NCBI GenBank assembly: GCA_951394045.1
Contig: OX595991.1
Span: 1,550,001-1,614,000, forward strand
Direction: 5' to 3'
DNA: 64,000 nucleotides
Source of the DNA: Nitzschia sp. DOCU1
Lineage: Eukaryota; Bacillariophyta; Bacillariophyceae; Bacillariales; Bacillariaceae
Part shown: one piece after another, positions 20,302 through 31,955 of the stretch
Layout of the letters: every line of letters begins with the position of its first letter
Numbering within the stretch: the first letter of the stretch is position 1
The notes under the pieces: model-generated
The model's database searches: none
What the model saw: only the letters and a program-made list of their open reading frames with translations
Told to the model about the DNA's origin: nothing
Translations under genes and position numbers: made by a program

Positions 20302-22520
20302 ATGGCATTCAAACTATCACGTTGCCAGACGAAGAAAGTCCCTAAATCCAGTGCCGATCAAGGCAGAGCCAGGGAGAGCTCGAGCAAAAGCCGCAAGCGA
20401 AGAAAGAGGTCGCTTCCGCCGATTCCTTGTTACAAATCCTATTCTCAGCTGGAGAAGATGGAAGCAGAGTTTCTCCGCGATGATACGACCACATTGGGCA
20501 CCGCTTGCCCGGCAGCGCCGTGCAGTCCCCTGCTCCTTTCGGACGACGACGACGACGCAGCCGCCTTTCACGTAGTTTTTTCGAAAGGGCAGCCGAGAGG
20601 CGACGCGAAAGAAGTCAAGGACGAACACCCAGAAGAAGAAACGTGTGTTACCAATGATTGCGAAGTTGCAAATGACGTGAGCTCACACAGCCCATCCACC
20701 AAGCCAGCTTCCACTGCAGCATTGGCCAATCAAGGACAGTGTGTGCAGCGAGGAACGCCAGTCAATGAAGACAATCGATCTCCCTACCCAAAAATCGATG
20801 AGGCCAGGGCAATGGTGGAGAAGGATGAATCATCGTCCAAGCAATTGTCGTTGCGCGTCATTTGTGACACAGAGGGCAGGTCGGACGAAACGAACTCATC
20901 CGTGACTGGCCCATTCACCGAAACGATGAATGACACTCGGACGATTGTTGCTTCTCTCAACTCAAGTGGTAGGGGCTCGAAGCCGCTGGCTTGTTCAGAA
21001 GTCGATGACAGCAAAGCAAAGGCTGCAGGTGACACTACGATACACGATCAGCGCGATTCATGTGCAGCGGTTGAGAATGAGACTGCCAGTGCTCGGGCGC
21101 AGTGCGGTCGGGAAACCCAACGGGAACGCCTTAAGAGTACCAGACAAAAATTGATAGCAAACGATGAGATGAGCAAAGCGCCAAAAGCCAATCCGCGAAA
21201 ACGTGCCAGAAAGGGAAGTTGCGCACTTTGTGTGACCTGCCCATGTAACAATTTAGCGGATCTTGGGGACGCCAACGGCAACATGACTGTCAACACGTTT
21301 GCTCGGTCGGATGCCGCGGTTGAAAAGGCCTTGATACGACGGGTGCAGAAGATGGAGAAATCTTTCGAGATGAACGAAGGGAGATTGGAAGTTCTTCGCC
21401 GCAAATTAAAGCAACATCGGAGGGAAATGTGGAAGAAGGCGTTGAACCGAAGAGATGCAGCTCCTGTTGGGGCGAACCATTTTCTACCGGATGCTCAAGA
21501 ATTCGAGGAAATTGCTCAGATGGGAAGTGCTCGTTTTCCCGTTGATAGTGTGCAGGCTGTGCAGAAAGTGGTTTTTCCCGATGTACCATGTAAGTTGTGG
21601 GAATTTTCGAGGCACAAAATTCAATAAATCGATGGAAGTAGTTCTCACAAACAAATGTCAACTCGGTAGGCGTCCAGATGACCCTCACACAGATGATTGG
21701 CTGCTCTGGGAAAAGCAAGGAGATCATCGAAAAGGGCGGCTCGCCGCAGGAAGTTACAGCGGCAGCTCTCCAAGAGGATAGTAAAGGGGATGCGTTAGGC
21801 CGGAAAGACGACGAGGAGGAAGAGGACGGAGAATATGTAGTATATTCAACTGATATGGCATGTGAGGACCGATTGAAACGAATTGTATGGAATGCATCAG
21901 ATTTGACTGGGAAGGCTTCACCGCCCAGCAGTTTCTCATTCTGGGAGAATTTGGTAAAGAACAGTCTGTCGTTGTCCAATTCGGAACAAGCGAGCACATG
22001 GAATCGGGATTTTCGGGACGATATTATTCGTTCCCACGACGGTGCATATGGTGGTGGTATCGACCAACTTCTGGGTCTCTTTGGTGCATCGTCTGAGGTC
22101 GAGGCTTCCACTGAATATTTGGAAGAACCTAACAATGTGATCAACATTTCGGATCTTAGCCAAAACGCAAGCAAAATGGCCATGGAATTGATCTCCTCTG
22201 TCGAAAGAGAAAGCTCAAGATTGTCCTCGTTGGAAATTGGTTGCCCTCATTGGAGAGAGAACGTGACTTTTGCCATGAAGCAATCAGACATGAGTGAGAT
22301 TGTATCAGCCCTTGGTCAGGTACGGAAAAGACGAAACCAGATGGTCGAATTCAAACGGCGGCTTCTCGAAGCATGGGAGACGCAGGACACGGTACTGAAT
22401 GTCTATGAAAGTGCTCTACAATCTTCGCTTGATCGCTTCGACTCGCCTCTAATGGACAAAGAAAATATTGGTAGCCCCCAGCTGCAGGTACACAGCCCTA
22501 ATGCGGCGGTAATGGGTTAG
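20302..22520 (+). CDS. Unrecognised 712-residue protein, two exons
   Basis: Exon 1 20302-21589 and exon 2 21670-22520, joined by an 80-nt intron (GTAAGT to CGGTAG); the join keeps frame. An acceptor at 21692 would break it. I do not recognise the protein. The N-terminus is very basic (R-K-R-R-K-R-S) and could be a nuclear signal, followed by 250 disordered residues. Near residue 308 lies C-A-L-C-V-T-C-P-C, a possible metal-binding knuckle, and then a predicted coiled coil (about residues 340-385, V-E-K-A-L-I-R-R-V-Q-K-M-E). Exon 2 adds an acidic patch and more helices, ending in M-D-K-E-N-I-G, which contains a KEN sequence. KEN boxes mark APC/C substrates, so a cell-cycle protein is conceivable. 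This is a guess. Confidence 0.68.
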
Positions 22521-22625
22521 TGATAGAACTTTGGGCACAACAGTACATGTACGATTCATTCCTTCTGAGAATGCAGAAAAGGAAATGTCAGACGGGTACT
22601 AAGTTACTGATTTGGAAAGAGGTTG

Positions 22626-23759
22626 TCATCTCTGGGCCCCAAGATTGCACTTTCGTCGGTGCAACTGAACTAGATTATCTTCGAGAATAGCAACGGTTAC
22701 TTTGCCTACCTGGGGAATGTAACGGATATCCGGTCTGTCCAGAAGCCTGCTCTCGTCTACATTCTGGAATTCGGAAACGTTGACCAGAGTTGTTCCGTTC
22801 GCAATTTTTTCGATGGGAATGCTGAACCTTTGGTCAGGTACTCCGGTTACAAGTATGGTAGATCTTGCTATGCATTCCTCCAATGAGTCCGTACAACGCT
22901 GAAGCCTTTCTCCACGTGGCCAAAATTTGAGAACTGTCGTCTCATCGATGGAGAAGACTGTGGCCCCTCGACTGGCGAGCATTGATGCAAGGGGCCTGCC
23001 GACAATCTCAGAGCGGTTTACGATCGATACAGTTTCGCCACTCCAGCGATCCGGTGAATATTTTTTCCAAGTATGGTATTCTTCAAGGATTGCCTGGACG
23101 GACCTAGCGGTGCAAGGATATACGAGATCACATGTTTCTTGTGGGGGAGGACGTCGCCGTGAATTGTGGTACCATTTTGTGCCCCGCAGGCCCTCTACAT
23201 CTTTTCCATCGGCAACTAAATCCCGAAGATGGCTATCATGCGTTTTGTAGTACACGCCATTAAGGCGGTTTCTGTAGGGTCCTCTGTGAGCTGCAGGGAA
23301 AATTGGATAAAAAACGATAATTCCGTCCACGTCATCGTCCGCATTGGCTAAGTAGATCGCCTCCTCCACAGCCGCCGGTGAATCAGCTTTGCACCTCCAA
23401 AGCTCATAGTTGATATGATCTTCCCGAAGTGTAGTGGCAATGCGCTCACTGTACAATTCAGAGTCCTGGTGAAAGCGGCCAATATCAGCGAGAATTCCGA
23501 CCAACTTCAGGTTTTGATGCTGCTTAGCATAGTTGCGCACGCGGCTTCTGATCTTGGACGCCAAAGGAGTCACATCCACAAAGTGAGCTGGAGGCGATGA
23601 CTTCCAAACATCAGACTCAGATGCCGAATCGGGGCCAACGACAGTCAACCCGGCGGATATCTTCGCATGCTGCGACCACGAGGAAGCCGTACCTATCAAA
23701 CGAAACCGACCACTTCGCCGCACGTTTCGGCTGCAGACTCTTTCTAGAATCCCAAGCAT
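22626..23759 (-). CDS. Methylenetetrahydrofolate dehydrogenase, MTD1-like
   Basis: FolD-superfamily enzyme of one-carbon metabolism, oxidising 5,10-methylene-THF. The sequence is nearer to the yeast NAD-dependent MTD1 type than to bifunctional FolD. Landmarks are K-L-V-G-I-L-A, D-V-D-G-I-I-V-F-Y-P-I, K-D-V-E-G-L, Y-P-C-T-A-R-S-V, the Rossmann segment V-N-R-S-E-I-V-G-R-P-L-A, S-T-I-L-V-T-G-V-P and the late P-Q-V-G-K-V-T. The chosen start at 23759 gives 377 residues with a basic, Ser-rich N-terminus that may target mitochondria; an in-frame ATG lies at 23780. The DIRS-type retrotransposon begins only 113 bp upstream, so the native promoter is cut off. Its original divergent neighbour was SF3B6, now 14 kb away. 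Confidence 0.85.
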   Translation of the reverse strand: MLGILERVCSRNVRRSGRFRLIGTASSWSQHAKISAGLTVVGPDSASESDVWKSSPPAHFVDVTPLASKIRSRVRNYAKQHQNLKLVGILADIGRFHQDSELYSERIATTLREDHINYELWRCKADSPAAVEEAIYLANADDDVDGIIVFYPIFPAAHRGPYRNRLNGVYYKTHDSHLRDLVADGKDVEGLRGTKWYHNSRRRPPPQETCDLVYPCTARSVQAILEEYHTWKKYSPDRWSGETVSIVNRSEIVGRPLASMLASRGATVFSIDETTVLKFWPRGERLQRCTDSLEECIARSTILVTGVPDQRFSIPIEKIANGTTLVNVSEFQNVDESRLLDRPDIRYIPQVGKVTVAILEDNLVQLHRRKCNLGAQR

Positions 23760-23872
23760 CGTGCTATAGTGAATGTGCATAGAATTTACATAGAAGGAAG
23801 TTGACAAAATGTACGATGCAAAATTATGGTAACCATCCAAGAAAGGAGAGACGAGAGTGCATCATCATATCC

Positions 23873-24068
23873 TGCGTACTCCCGTAGCCGGACAGACGGA
23901 CAGAAGTCCGAAGAAACCCCGACCAGACGTTGAGGATGACCGGAAAGAAGATACTCCTAGTAGAGGGGTATTCGAAGGACGACCCGATGAGGTTGTGAAA
24001 CAGATGCCACAATCTCATCGGAAACGAAGAGTCTTCGCCCCGTTGCGTCTAGTTGTAGCATTTAAAGA
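23873..24068 (+). repeat. Split direct repeat A1
   Basis: 196 bp, identical to 37019-37214 except one C/T change near the middle. It forms the left end of the YR retrotransposon. Confidence 0.95.
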
Positions 24069-24076
24069 CCTGTTCA

Positions 24077-26222
24077 ATGGCGTTCTCTACTACCTCTATC
24101 CCCAAGTGGCTCGACTACCTAGCTAGTCATGCAGCCAGCGACGGGACCTGGCCTAAGTCGGTCTGGGACAAGCCCTTGTCCGCTCTCGACGAGAACGTTG
24201 GGAAGTTCGAGAAGCTAGTCATCGAAGTGGCCCTAGCTGACAAGGACGGAGCCGTCTTGGTGGCGGAACCAGGAGAGAAAGTGAGATTCCTGCATAACTT
24301 GCAGGTGGTGGTGAAAGACGCGGGAGGTGAGGTCAAGCTGATTGGAGTGTCGGGTCTCAGAATGACCGCGACATACAGAATTCTGGATGAAGATGGCACG
24401 AGAGGAGAACTCGTCCATCGTACCAGGCTCGCAGCCAAAACGCCATCCTTGGATGATTTGGTTCACGCCAAAGCGGCAGGGGAGTTCAAGAGCGTCAAGG
24501 CGGGCGACGATGGAGAACTTCTCCCCGAAGACAAAGAGGGCTTGGGTGTCTTCTGGGTCCACCCGAAGCTCTGGAGCCTGATGCCCAACAACCCAATCCC
24601 TGGTGAGGAAGTGGCCTGGAAGATCCTCGAGAACTTCAAGATGGACAGGGGAGAAGGAACCGAAGAAGGGATCGAAACTTATGCCCTCTCCGGAGAGCAG
24701 AAAGAACTCAAAGAGATGTTGACCTGGTTGTGGATTGTGACTAATAAAGTGATCAAGACCGGAGGGACCAAGGAAGTCACAAACACGAAGGAGATTGATG
24801 ACGTGTGCGAAGCCGCCATTGGCAACAAGTTGCGTGGAACGGGAAGGGGAAGTGTCCCAGGGACCCCCAACGTGACGAATGTAAGCACTGAGGAAGTTAC
24901 CCCTTCCACCGCCGCGGCATTGCAAGACGTGGCCCGCTCCATGGCTCAGGTTGAAGAAAAGTTCTTGGAGAACCAGCTGAAGGAACGTGAGAGGAAGAAG
25001 ATGGCGCACAGATACACGAAGGAGAACAAGGAATTGTTCTGCCTCTTGTCAGCCAAGGACTGGGAGGATACCAACCCCGTGCTGACCCCATTCACTGAAC
25101 AGTTACTCAGTGATAAAGACCCTGCGAAGGCTCTGGGTTATGTCCAGGGAGAACTCGAAAGAGCCAAGTTCCCATGCTCAGTTAACAGTGGAAGCCTGGT
25201 ACAGTTCTTTTTGCAAGGTTACTGCGGACCGGAGTACAAGGTACTACCCAGCGGACTCACACTGTTTATGTGCAGGCCCAGGAGTCTCCCCAAGGTAATC
25301 CCCCGACGCAAACGGGAGTTTATCATTCGTTCTGCCTTCGGTGGAGAGGACTTAGGGGACGAAGGTGTCAAACTGTTCGCAAAAACGGACCTCTACATGC
25401 CGAAGACCTACGACGACCTACAGAAGCAGCTGGAAACCATGATTGGGTTCCTCCGAATGCTCAACGGGGAAGATAACATATCCCTTCAAGGATACCAGTT
25501 AGCGCTAGGACACATAGCTCAGCACCAACAGAAACTGGCAGTCATTGAATCACAGCCCAAAGGAAAAGGACTTTGGGTCAGATTGGCGTTCGTGTTCGAC
25601 ACTGCGTTCCAGCTGTTCATACACAAGTTCATCGACGTCATCGCCCAGACTCGAGAAGGCAAATCAGCCATTGTTTTGGGAAGGAGCCAATTGCAGTGGT
25701 CGATGAGAAACAATCTGGAGCTCATCTTTGCCCAGGTTGAATTTGGGCATATGCCAGATTTGGCGGTGCCTTCTGCTCTTCTCAGCATGACTTCGCGTGG
25801 GGAAGGAGTAGCCGGAGGCGGCGGGGGACAAGGACGGACCAACCGCCACAGCGAGAATGATGAAGACGAGGGAAGCCCACCAAACCAACAAAGCTCAGCT
25901 TGGCATGCGGTAAACCCGTCTCCGGTAGCGGAATGGAAAATCCCCGCCCCGTACGAACAAGTGTTCAACTTTCGAGACCCGCACAGGTTGTCACAGGTTG
26001 TCATTCTGTCGGGGGTGGCCGATGACAAAACACCACTGACATGAACGACAGAACTGATACATGTGTATCCGGTACCAAGTCGAAGGGAAGTGCCGCAAAG
26101 CGTGCCATTGCGCTCACAAACCCAGTGGCAATCTCACGAGTGAAGAACGAGAGCTTATTGGAGCGAAGGTGCGGGAAGCACTAGCATTCTACGCCCGAGA
26201 ACATCGCCCTGCAAACGACAGC
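24077..26222 (+). pseudogene. Gag-like gene of the YR retrotransposon, 3' part frameshifted
   Basis: From ATG 24077 a 655-residue frame encodes a charged, helical protein with no catalytic motif, as expected for a Gag. It has a Gly-rich hinge near residue 580. It ends at TGA 26042-26044. Beyond this, two small shifts of frame (near 26,030 and 26,064) bring in a CCCH zinc finger, M-C-I-R-Y-Q-V-E-G-K-C-R-K-A-C-H-C-A-H, ending at TGA about 26,220. The second shift looks like a duplicated GT in ATGTGTATCC. CCCH fingers at the Gag C-terminus bind element RNA, so the break would impair packaging. Confidence 0.8.
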
Positions 26223-26770
26223 TGAGGAGCATGCCGATCCAGTGGGGCATGGAGGGTGGGGAACAAAGTCGTTATTGATGACGGTAAGTACTTACTAAGT
26301 GCATCTTCGTCCATTAGGTTCATCATGTTGAGACGTTGCGCGTTGCGTAGCTGTTTTCTTCCAGTGGCCACCTTGGTGGGTGTGCCAAGTATTTGATCAG
26401 TTACCCATGCTGGGGACAACATTTTGCTCGGTGAAGATGGCATCGCTTGCCTTGTGTTGGCATCGACCTCTGTGTTTGTGTTTTCGGGGAGGGCATATGT
26501 GCGCCTCGCGGTTTGGAAGGCTTTGTTAGCAAGACTCAGTTTTTGTTGTGCCACTTGGCGCGCCTCCTTGAGGGCTTGCAATGCCTTCTGTTTCTCAGTT
26601 GGCTTCAGCGGTGCACATGGGATCTCATTTTGTTGGGCATTCTGTGGTGGTGCAGTAGTGTGTGCATTTAGTGCAGTAGTGTGTGCAGTTTGTAGTGCAG
26701 TACGAGGGAGTGCAGTAGTCTGTGCAGTGTGTGGACGAGGACGGGTAGTCGATGCAATTGTTTCTACTAA
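26223..26770. other. Anomalous segment between Gag and reverse transcriptase
   Basis: No YR-element protein motif is visible on the + strand. The minus strand is open for 223 residues across it (26860 to 26189), with a helical K-E-A-R-Q-V-A-Q-Q-K-L segment and an Ala/Thr-rich part made by imperfect GTGCAGTAGT repeats at about 26,650-26,735. It could be an inserted fragment or a fast-evolving spacer. Confidence 0.4.
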
Positions 26771-27493
26771 TGAATTGCAGCTACCACGGCTGATCCGATT
26801 GAAGTCAATCCGTAGCAAACGGTCGCCCAAATGGCTCGCCGCGTCCGTCCAATGGATCAATGGCGCCGACGTATTGGTACCGGACCCAGGATGCTCAACA
26901 GCATAACCTAGCTAAGATGAAAGAGTATGGATTCGACCTGGACGAAATGATCAAGAAGTACAAGACGACGATCGGGTACGGCAAAGAATTCAGGCCGATT
27001 GCCGACTTGAAGGACATCTATGGAAGACACCCAAGCTGGGACCGTATGCGAGAGTACCTGACAAATAGAGTGTCGTTCCATTTCACAAGAGAACTCACAG
27101 AAGAAGAACGAAAGGAAGACCTCGCCTTAGCTTTGAGCTACGGCAATCACAAGTCAGCAACACAAGAGGAAGGAGAAGTTTGCCGGCTCCTGAAGAAGGA
27201 GATCGACCACGGATTTGCCCTGCCAATCCTGAGATCGAGTCTGACTGAGATGCCAGGAGTAATCTTGCAGCCTATGGGAGCTGCCAAACAAACAACTCTG
27301 AACCCCACCGGCAAGAGAGTTGAAAAGCTCCGCCTGACCCACGACAGCTCGTTCAACTTTACTGACGCCAAGAGATCCGTCAACAATCGAATAGACCAAG
27401 GGGAATACAATGAGCTCATTTATGGCCATTGTCTCCATAGAGTACTTCACTTCATGGTAGCGCTTAGATGGAAGTTCCCGAACAAGACCGAGA
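26771..27493 (+). pseudogene. Reverse transcriptase of YR retrotransposon, 5' part
   Basis: N-terminal half of the reverse transcriptase. S-P-K-W-L-A-A-S-V-Q-W-I-N-G-A lies in one frame and continues after a one-base shift near 26,862 as Y-W-Y-R-T-Q-D-A-Q-Q-H-N. It runs to L-R-L-T-H-D-S-S-F-N and F-P-N-K-T-E, where the copia element is inserted. The other half resumes in the matching codon at 34,199. The frameshift and insertion make this copy non-functional. Confidence 0.83.
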
Positions 27494-27640
27494 AATGATC
27501 GACAGAGTGATGCGGAGCCACTCAAAACGTAGTAATAACAATAAAAGTCATTGTAACAAAATATTATGGCATTACGCGCGGGATACGAACACCCGGCTTG
27601 ACTAACTGGACTGTAAGACGCCACTTCTTTGGGGAAATAA
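27494..27640 (-). repeat. Copia 3' LTR
   Basis: It matches 34052-34198 with two visible substitutions. Similarity continues 7 bp outward into the flank (ACCGAGA), which blurs the terminus. A GAGGGG purine stretch just upstream on the minus strand could be the polypurine tract. Confidence 0.82.
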
Positions 27641-27827
27641 CGGTCCCCTCGATGGGAGACGGAGCTAGGGATCCGATCACATCGCACTATCTTCCAAACC
27701 AAGACCAACTTCCTATAGTATCACCATCATCATCATCGTAATCAACCGAGGTACCTGCCCCATCGCAGGACGTCCGACACGAATGGCCAACAAGGTTAGG
27801 CCACCCCCTCGACGAGTCAGACGCGAA

Positions 27828-30800
27828 TTAGAACAACACCTGTCTTGCAAGCTCCTTTCGCTCCGCTCCATTCTGAACCTTGGTCAGCATATCAGCAAGA
27901 TTCGCCTTCGTATTAACATAACCGATCCGTAGGATATCAGCCGCCGCTTTTGATCGCACGTAGTGATAAGCGATCGAATTCGACTTTTTCTTCAACGTCA
28001 ATTCGGGCACGCTCGTGTTGCAAACAACCGACATATTATCAACAAGAACATGAGCATAGCCATCGATTGACACGCCCAGCATTCGTAGTTTGTAACGTAG
28101 GGCTTCCAAAAGCTCAACGCCCGTCTTCAACGCCATAAACTCCGAGCCAAAAGAACTCGTCTCAATAGAATTCTGCTTTTTCGAATACCAAACGATAGGG
28201 GCACGATTAACCCAAATCAAAACACCTGTTCTTGACTGACGAGTCACAACGTTAGCAGCATGAGAAGCATCAACAAACATAACAATTACCACGGGTTTTC
28301 CAAGGGGAGTTGGAGCGTCAGGCGGCCAGTCATCGCTCGCCCATGGATAAAATTCCTTCCATTCGTGCTTCGGTAAATCCGGCAAGTGGTCCGGATATCC
28401 ATCGTCCATCACAAGATTAGATCGCTCATGATTATTCAAATAGGCGAAAACATGGAGGGCTGCCTTCAGATGGCCATCCCTTGGACACGCATTGTACGCA
28501 GCCAGCATCGAAGTCTCAGCACAAATATCAATGCGACCGAGCTCCACAATCCAACGCAAGATTCCCACGCATTGCATATAAAAAGTAGCACCTTCATCGT
28601 TGAGTAGTGGAGTAACATCCAGCTCCGGCTTGTAGCCTGAAGGGAATGGTGCACTTGCTCCGGTCTTTAACTCAAGCTCCATTTGAGCGAGCCTTGATTT
28701 GATAACACGAATTGCTTCCTTGACGTAGTCCCCTGAACCAATCGCCCATTTCGGTAGGGGGTCACCGTCGATCCAAAACTTCGAAATCGTCGCACCAAGA
28801 TATCTTGTAGGTTCTCCAACCGAATCCTCTTTGAGCAAGAAACGCTTGTTAAGATCGTCGAGGATAAATTTCGGGTCCATACTTATCGCCAACAAATCGT
28901 CCGTGTAGACCAACAAATACTCGTAATATTTTTCACCATTCGGCTTGACGGCCTCTCAAAACCAGACATCCATATCGGCACGACACGGAGTAAACCCCAA
29001 TTCTTCTCGAAGAGTCTTGGCACAGTAGCTTCTCCATGAAAATCCAGCAGATTCCAACCCATAGAGGGCCTTTACTATCACAGCTGTCTTGCCTTGTAGT
29101 GCTCCGAACTCAGGTCCAAGTATAGTGTGAACTCTTTCGGCACATGGCGCATTTAGATAGGCGCCAGCTATATCAGCAGAGAGAACAGACAAACCATTCA
29201 AAGACGCGAGTAAGAATGCAAGACGAATACTTTCCCTTGTCACAACGCTTGCGTATGTGACGGAAGATGGCGGCTCCGTTTGGTCGCCCCTCGCACAAAT
29301 CCTCGCCTTGTGGGTGAGGTCCATTTTGACATCGAAGACAACCATCAAATCGATCAGCTGCGATCCGACCGGGACTTTTCCTTCCGAATCAAGTATTTTG
29401 AGAGCCGGTAAAACCGTCTTGACCTCCTTGGCCATTGCGTTGGCCCAGTGTTGAGTTCCGGTTTCACGATCGATCTCTCGTGCACGAGCAACATCCATCG
29501 GACCCGGAACCTCAATTCCGAACTTCTCATTTTTGTGTCGCACGGCGCGGCGTTTCACCGCTTTTAAAACACTGTCCCTTTTCCTGAGGGTGAACGGAAC
29601 CCACCATGCAAACGCTGGCCCCGAAACAAGTTTGTTAGCCACAGCATACTCGGCAAGTTGGACGGGGTAAGCTTCCTTCGCATCTTTGAGCGGAATCCAC
29701 ATAGTAGTGCCGTCGTTCAACTCAGCACAGAGGTTCCAGCCTTTCGTGGTTCGCTTCGGTATCTTCTGTCCACCACGTTCGATAAAGCCGTCATCAGCTC
29801 TAAGGGCCATTGCATCGCGCCTGTGATCCACAAACTCCTTAACAAATGCAATTGAGTGTCCTTCATCATCCACAGATTCCATAATCGATTCGACAATTTG
29901 ATTTGCTGTTATTGACTCGACGTCACCGTTGGACCAAACGACCTCGTACTGGGCCGTATCGAGCAGTGGATTTTCATGGTAGTGTCCGATGAATTCGCCA
30001 GCCGAGTTCCGCTTCCTACCGCGAATAACTCCCGTCAAAACATTGTTGCCATCACCGGTAGATTTCCGGATCTTCGTTGAAACGTAGTGGTCATACTCCA
30101 AAGGTTTATTTTCCTCATCGAAAGAAGGTGGGACGAACTCCTTATCCTGATCATCGACTTCGTTGGGATCGTCATCTTCGTACGGCACAAATTCCGGCAC
30201 TGCAATTTCTGCGCGAATGAAACGTTTATCGCCATCGTCTGGCTTCATTTCGATACCTTTGACTCGGTCTCCAAGTTTTGCTGCAAGCTTCTCTGTAAAA
30301 TCCTTCTTCATTTGCTTGATATCGTCGTTGTTGTGTTCATCCTGCGAAACTGGAATAACAGAAGAACGATGCAAAATGCTACCGTTCGAAGTGAGAACTG
30401 CTTGACAAAGAACATCGGGAATATCGAAACTTGGTCCGAGCCAACGACACAATTGTTTCTGAGGTTGACTTGATTCCCGGGGTGAGCGAGCCCAGCACCA
30501 GTCGTAAAAGCCAAAATTGATCAAATGCGAAATATCCGCCGTGTCCCCTGAAGCTATCGTCGCTGCACATTCACCGTTCTGCTCAGGATGACCTAAAGCA
30601 GTGTGACTGCGTTGTTCCGCACACGTTGCATAGCAACGGTCCCAAAGACAGGCGGGAACATTGCGGGCCATCATCGTCCGCTCGTAGAGCCGACTGACCT
30701 CGCGAATTGCATTTTCGGCTTGGGACTGGTTATGCTTGTATGGTTCGACTGGTAATATCGGGACTTGGGCACGTTGGCATCTTTGCAAGAATTCTCCTTG

Positions 30801-31955
30801 AGTGAGTGAAAGAGCCGAGTCAGGGACTATGGACTCCGGGAAGCCGACCATTTGAAAGACTTTGTCGAGTGTAGTATGAACTTCAGATTCCTTTTGTAAG
30901 GGGAAGCCAGCAACCCACTGAAACGGCGTTGAGTATACAGCCAGGCACGTATTGCCTTCTAGGGACTTCGTAGGCCCGAATTTGACATCCACAAACATTT
31001 TGCTGCGTAGTCGTCGATAACGTAGTGCGTATTCGGTTGGCCGAAACAGTCTGTCCCCTGAAACTTTGCTCCAGTCTCGAACAGCTCGTTGAGTAGTTTT
31101 CGTTAGCGTCCTTTGTGCGGCTTCAATGCTGATACGCCATCTTCTGGCGAGCTGATCTGCAGTCACAAGCGTGGTTTTCGCCGCCGTTTTCATAGCAGAA
31201 AGAGTTGCATGCACCTTGTCCCCTAAAGCGGAGGCGAGAGCAAGATTGTGAAAGGCAGAGCAGTTTCGTTCCTCTGCGAAAAGATAAGAAGAGAAAGAAA
31301 ACAAGTTCGAATGCAAAGAAGAGACAGTGTTAAAATAAGAGTCCCCTCCGACCTGTCGCCGCAGATGTTCCTCCACTAGATTCGAATTGGAATCGGAAGG
31401 TCGCCAGTCCAACTCGCTGGTCATTCTGACATGTGTGTAGTTCACTGGATCTGTAGCTTCTGCACGGGTCGGTTTGCGAACATGAAAGTAAGAGAAGGGC
31501 TTGTCGTACTGTAGTGGTATGTGTAATCCACTTCGGGAGTCCAAGATACTGTGGTCAGTGGCCGCCCGCCTTTCCTGCGGAATGCGCTGCAAAGCCACAT
31601 CATTAACAATGATCTGATTCTCCCTCAATTGGTCAGGGCACAACAAATGACAGGACATATTAGGTAGCACGAGTGCGTGATCGAACAGAAGGATGTACGT
31701 ATGCATGGTTACCGGGCAGTCGTAGGCAACGGCGACCAAAGCCTCGATAACATTTCGGATTGGCTCCATGCTTCCATGGAAGCCGCTGACATTGATGTTT
31801 GTGTGGTATGTGTGTAGAACGAAGCAGTGCTCAAGAGCGAATGCACAGGTGTCCGCGTGCGAATCCAATTCACAGCGGAATACAAGAGTGTGAGTGGTAT
31901 CATGTGAGTAAGAAGCGACGACGCGTCGCAGAGTGCTGATGTTGTTTGGTTCTCC
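27828..31955 (-). pseudogene. Copia pol polyprotein, one internal TGA
   Basis: In the same frame as gag. Protease E-L-D-S-H-A-D-T-C comes first, then an integrase core (D-V-K-F-G, V-P-D-S-A-L-S, N-Q-S-Q-A-E-N-A-I, giving the D-D-E set). The reverse transcriptase has D-I-A-G-A-Y-L and the catalytic Y-T-D-D, and RNase H has V-D-A-S-H, S-E-F-M-A-L and V-D-N-M-S. A TGA at 28956-28958 interrupts just before Y-T-D-D (D-V-W-F-stop-E-A-V-K-P); related copia proteins usually have Arg there, so a CGA to TGA change is likely. Without readthrough the enzyme loses its catalytic half. The rest looks intact. Confidence 0.88.

Noticed and set aside
26424..26906. Hydrophobic 160-residue + strand frame
   Set aside because: Its 3' end is real polymerase sequence in a shifted frame; the hydrophobic part comes from GTGCAGTAGT repeats.
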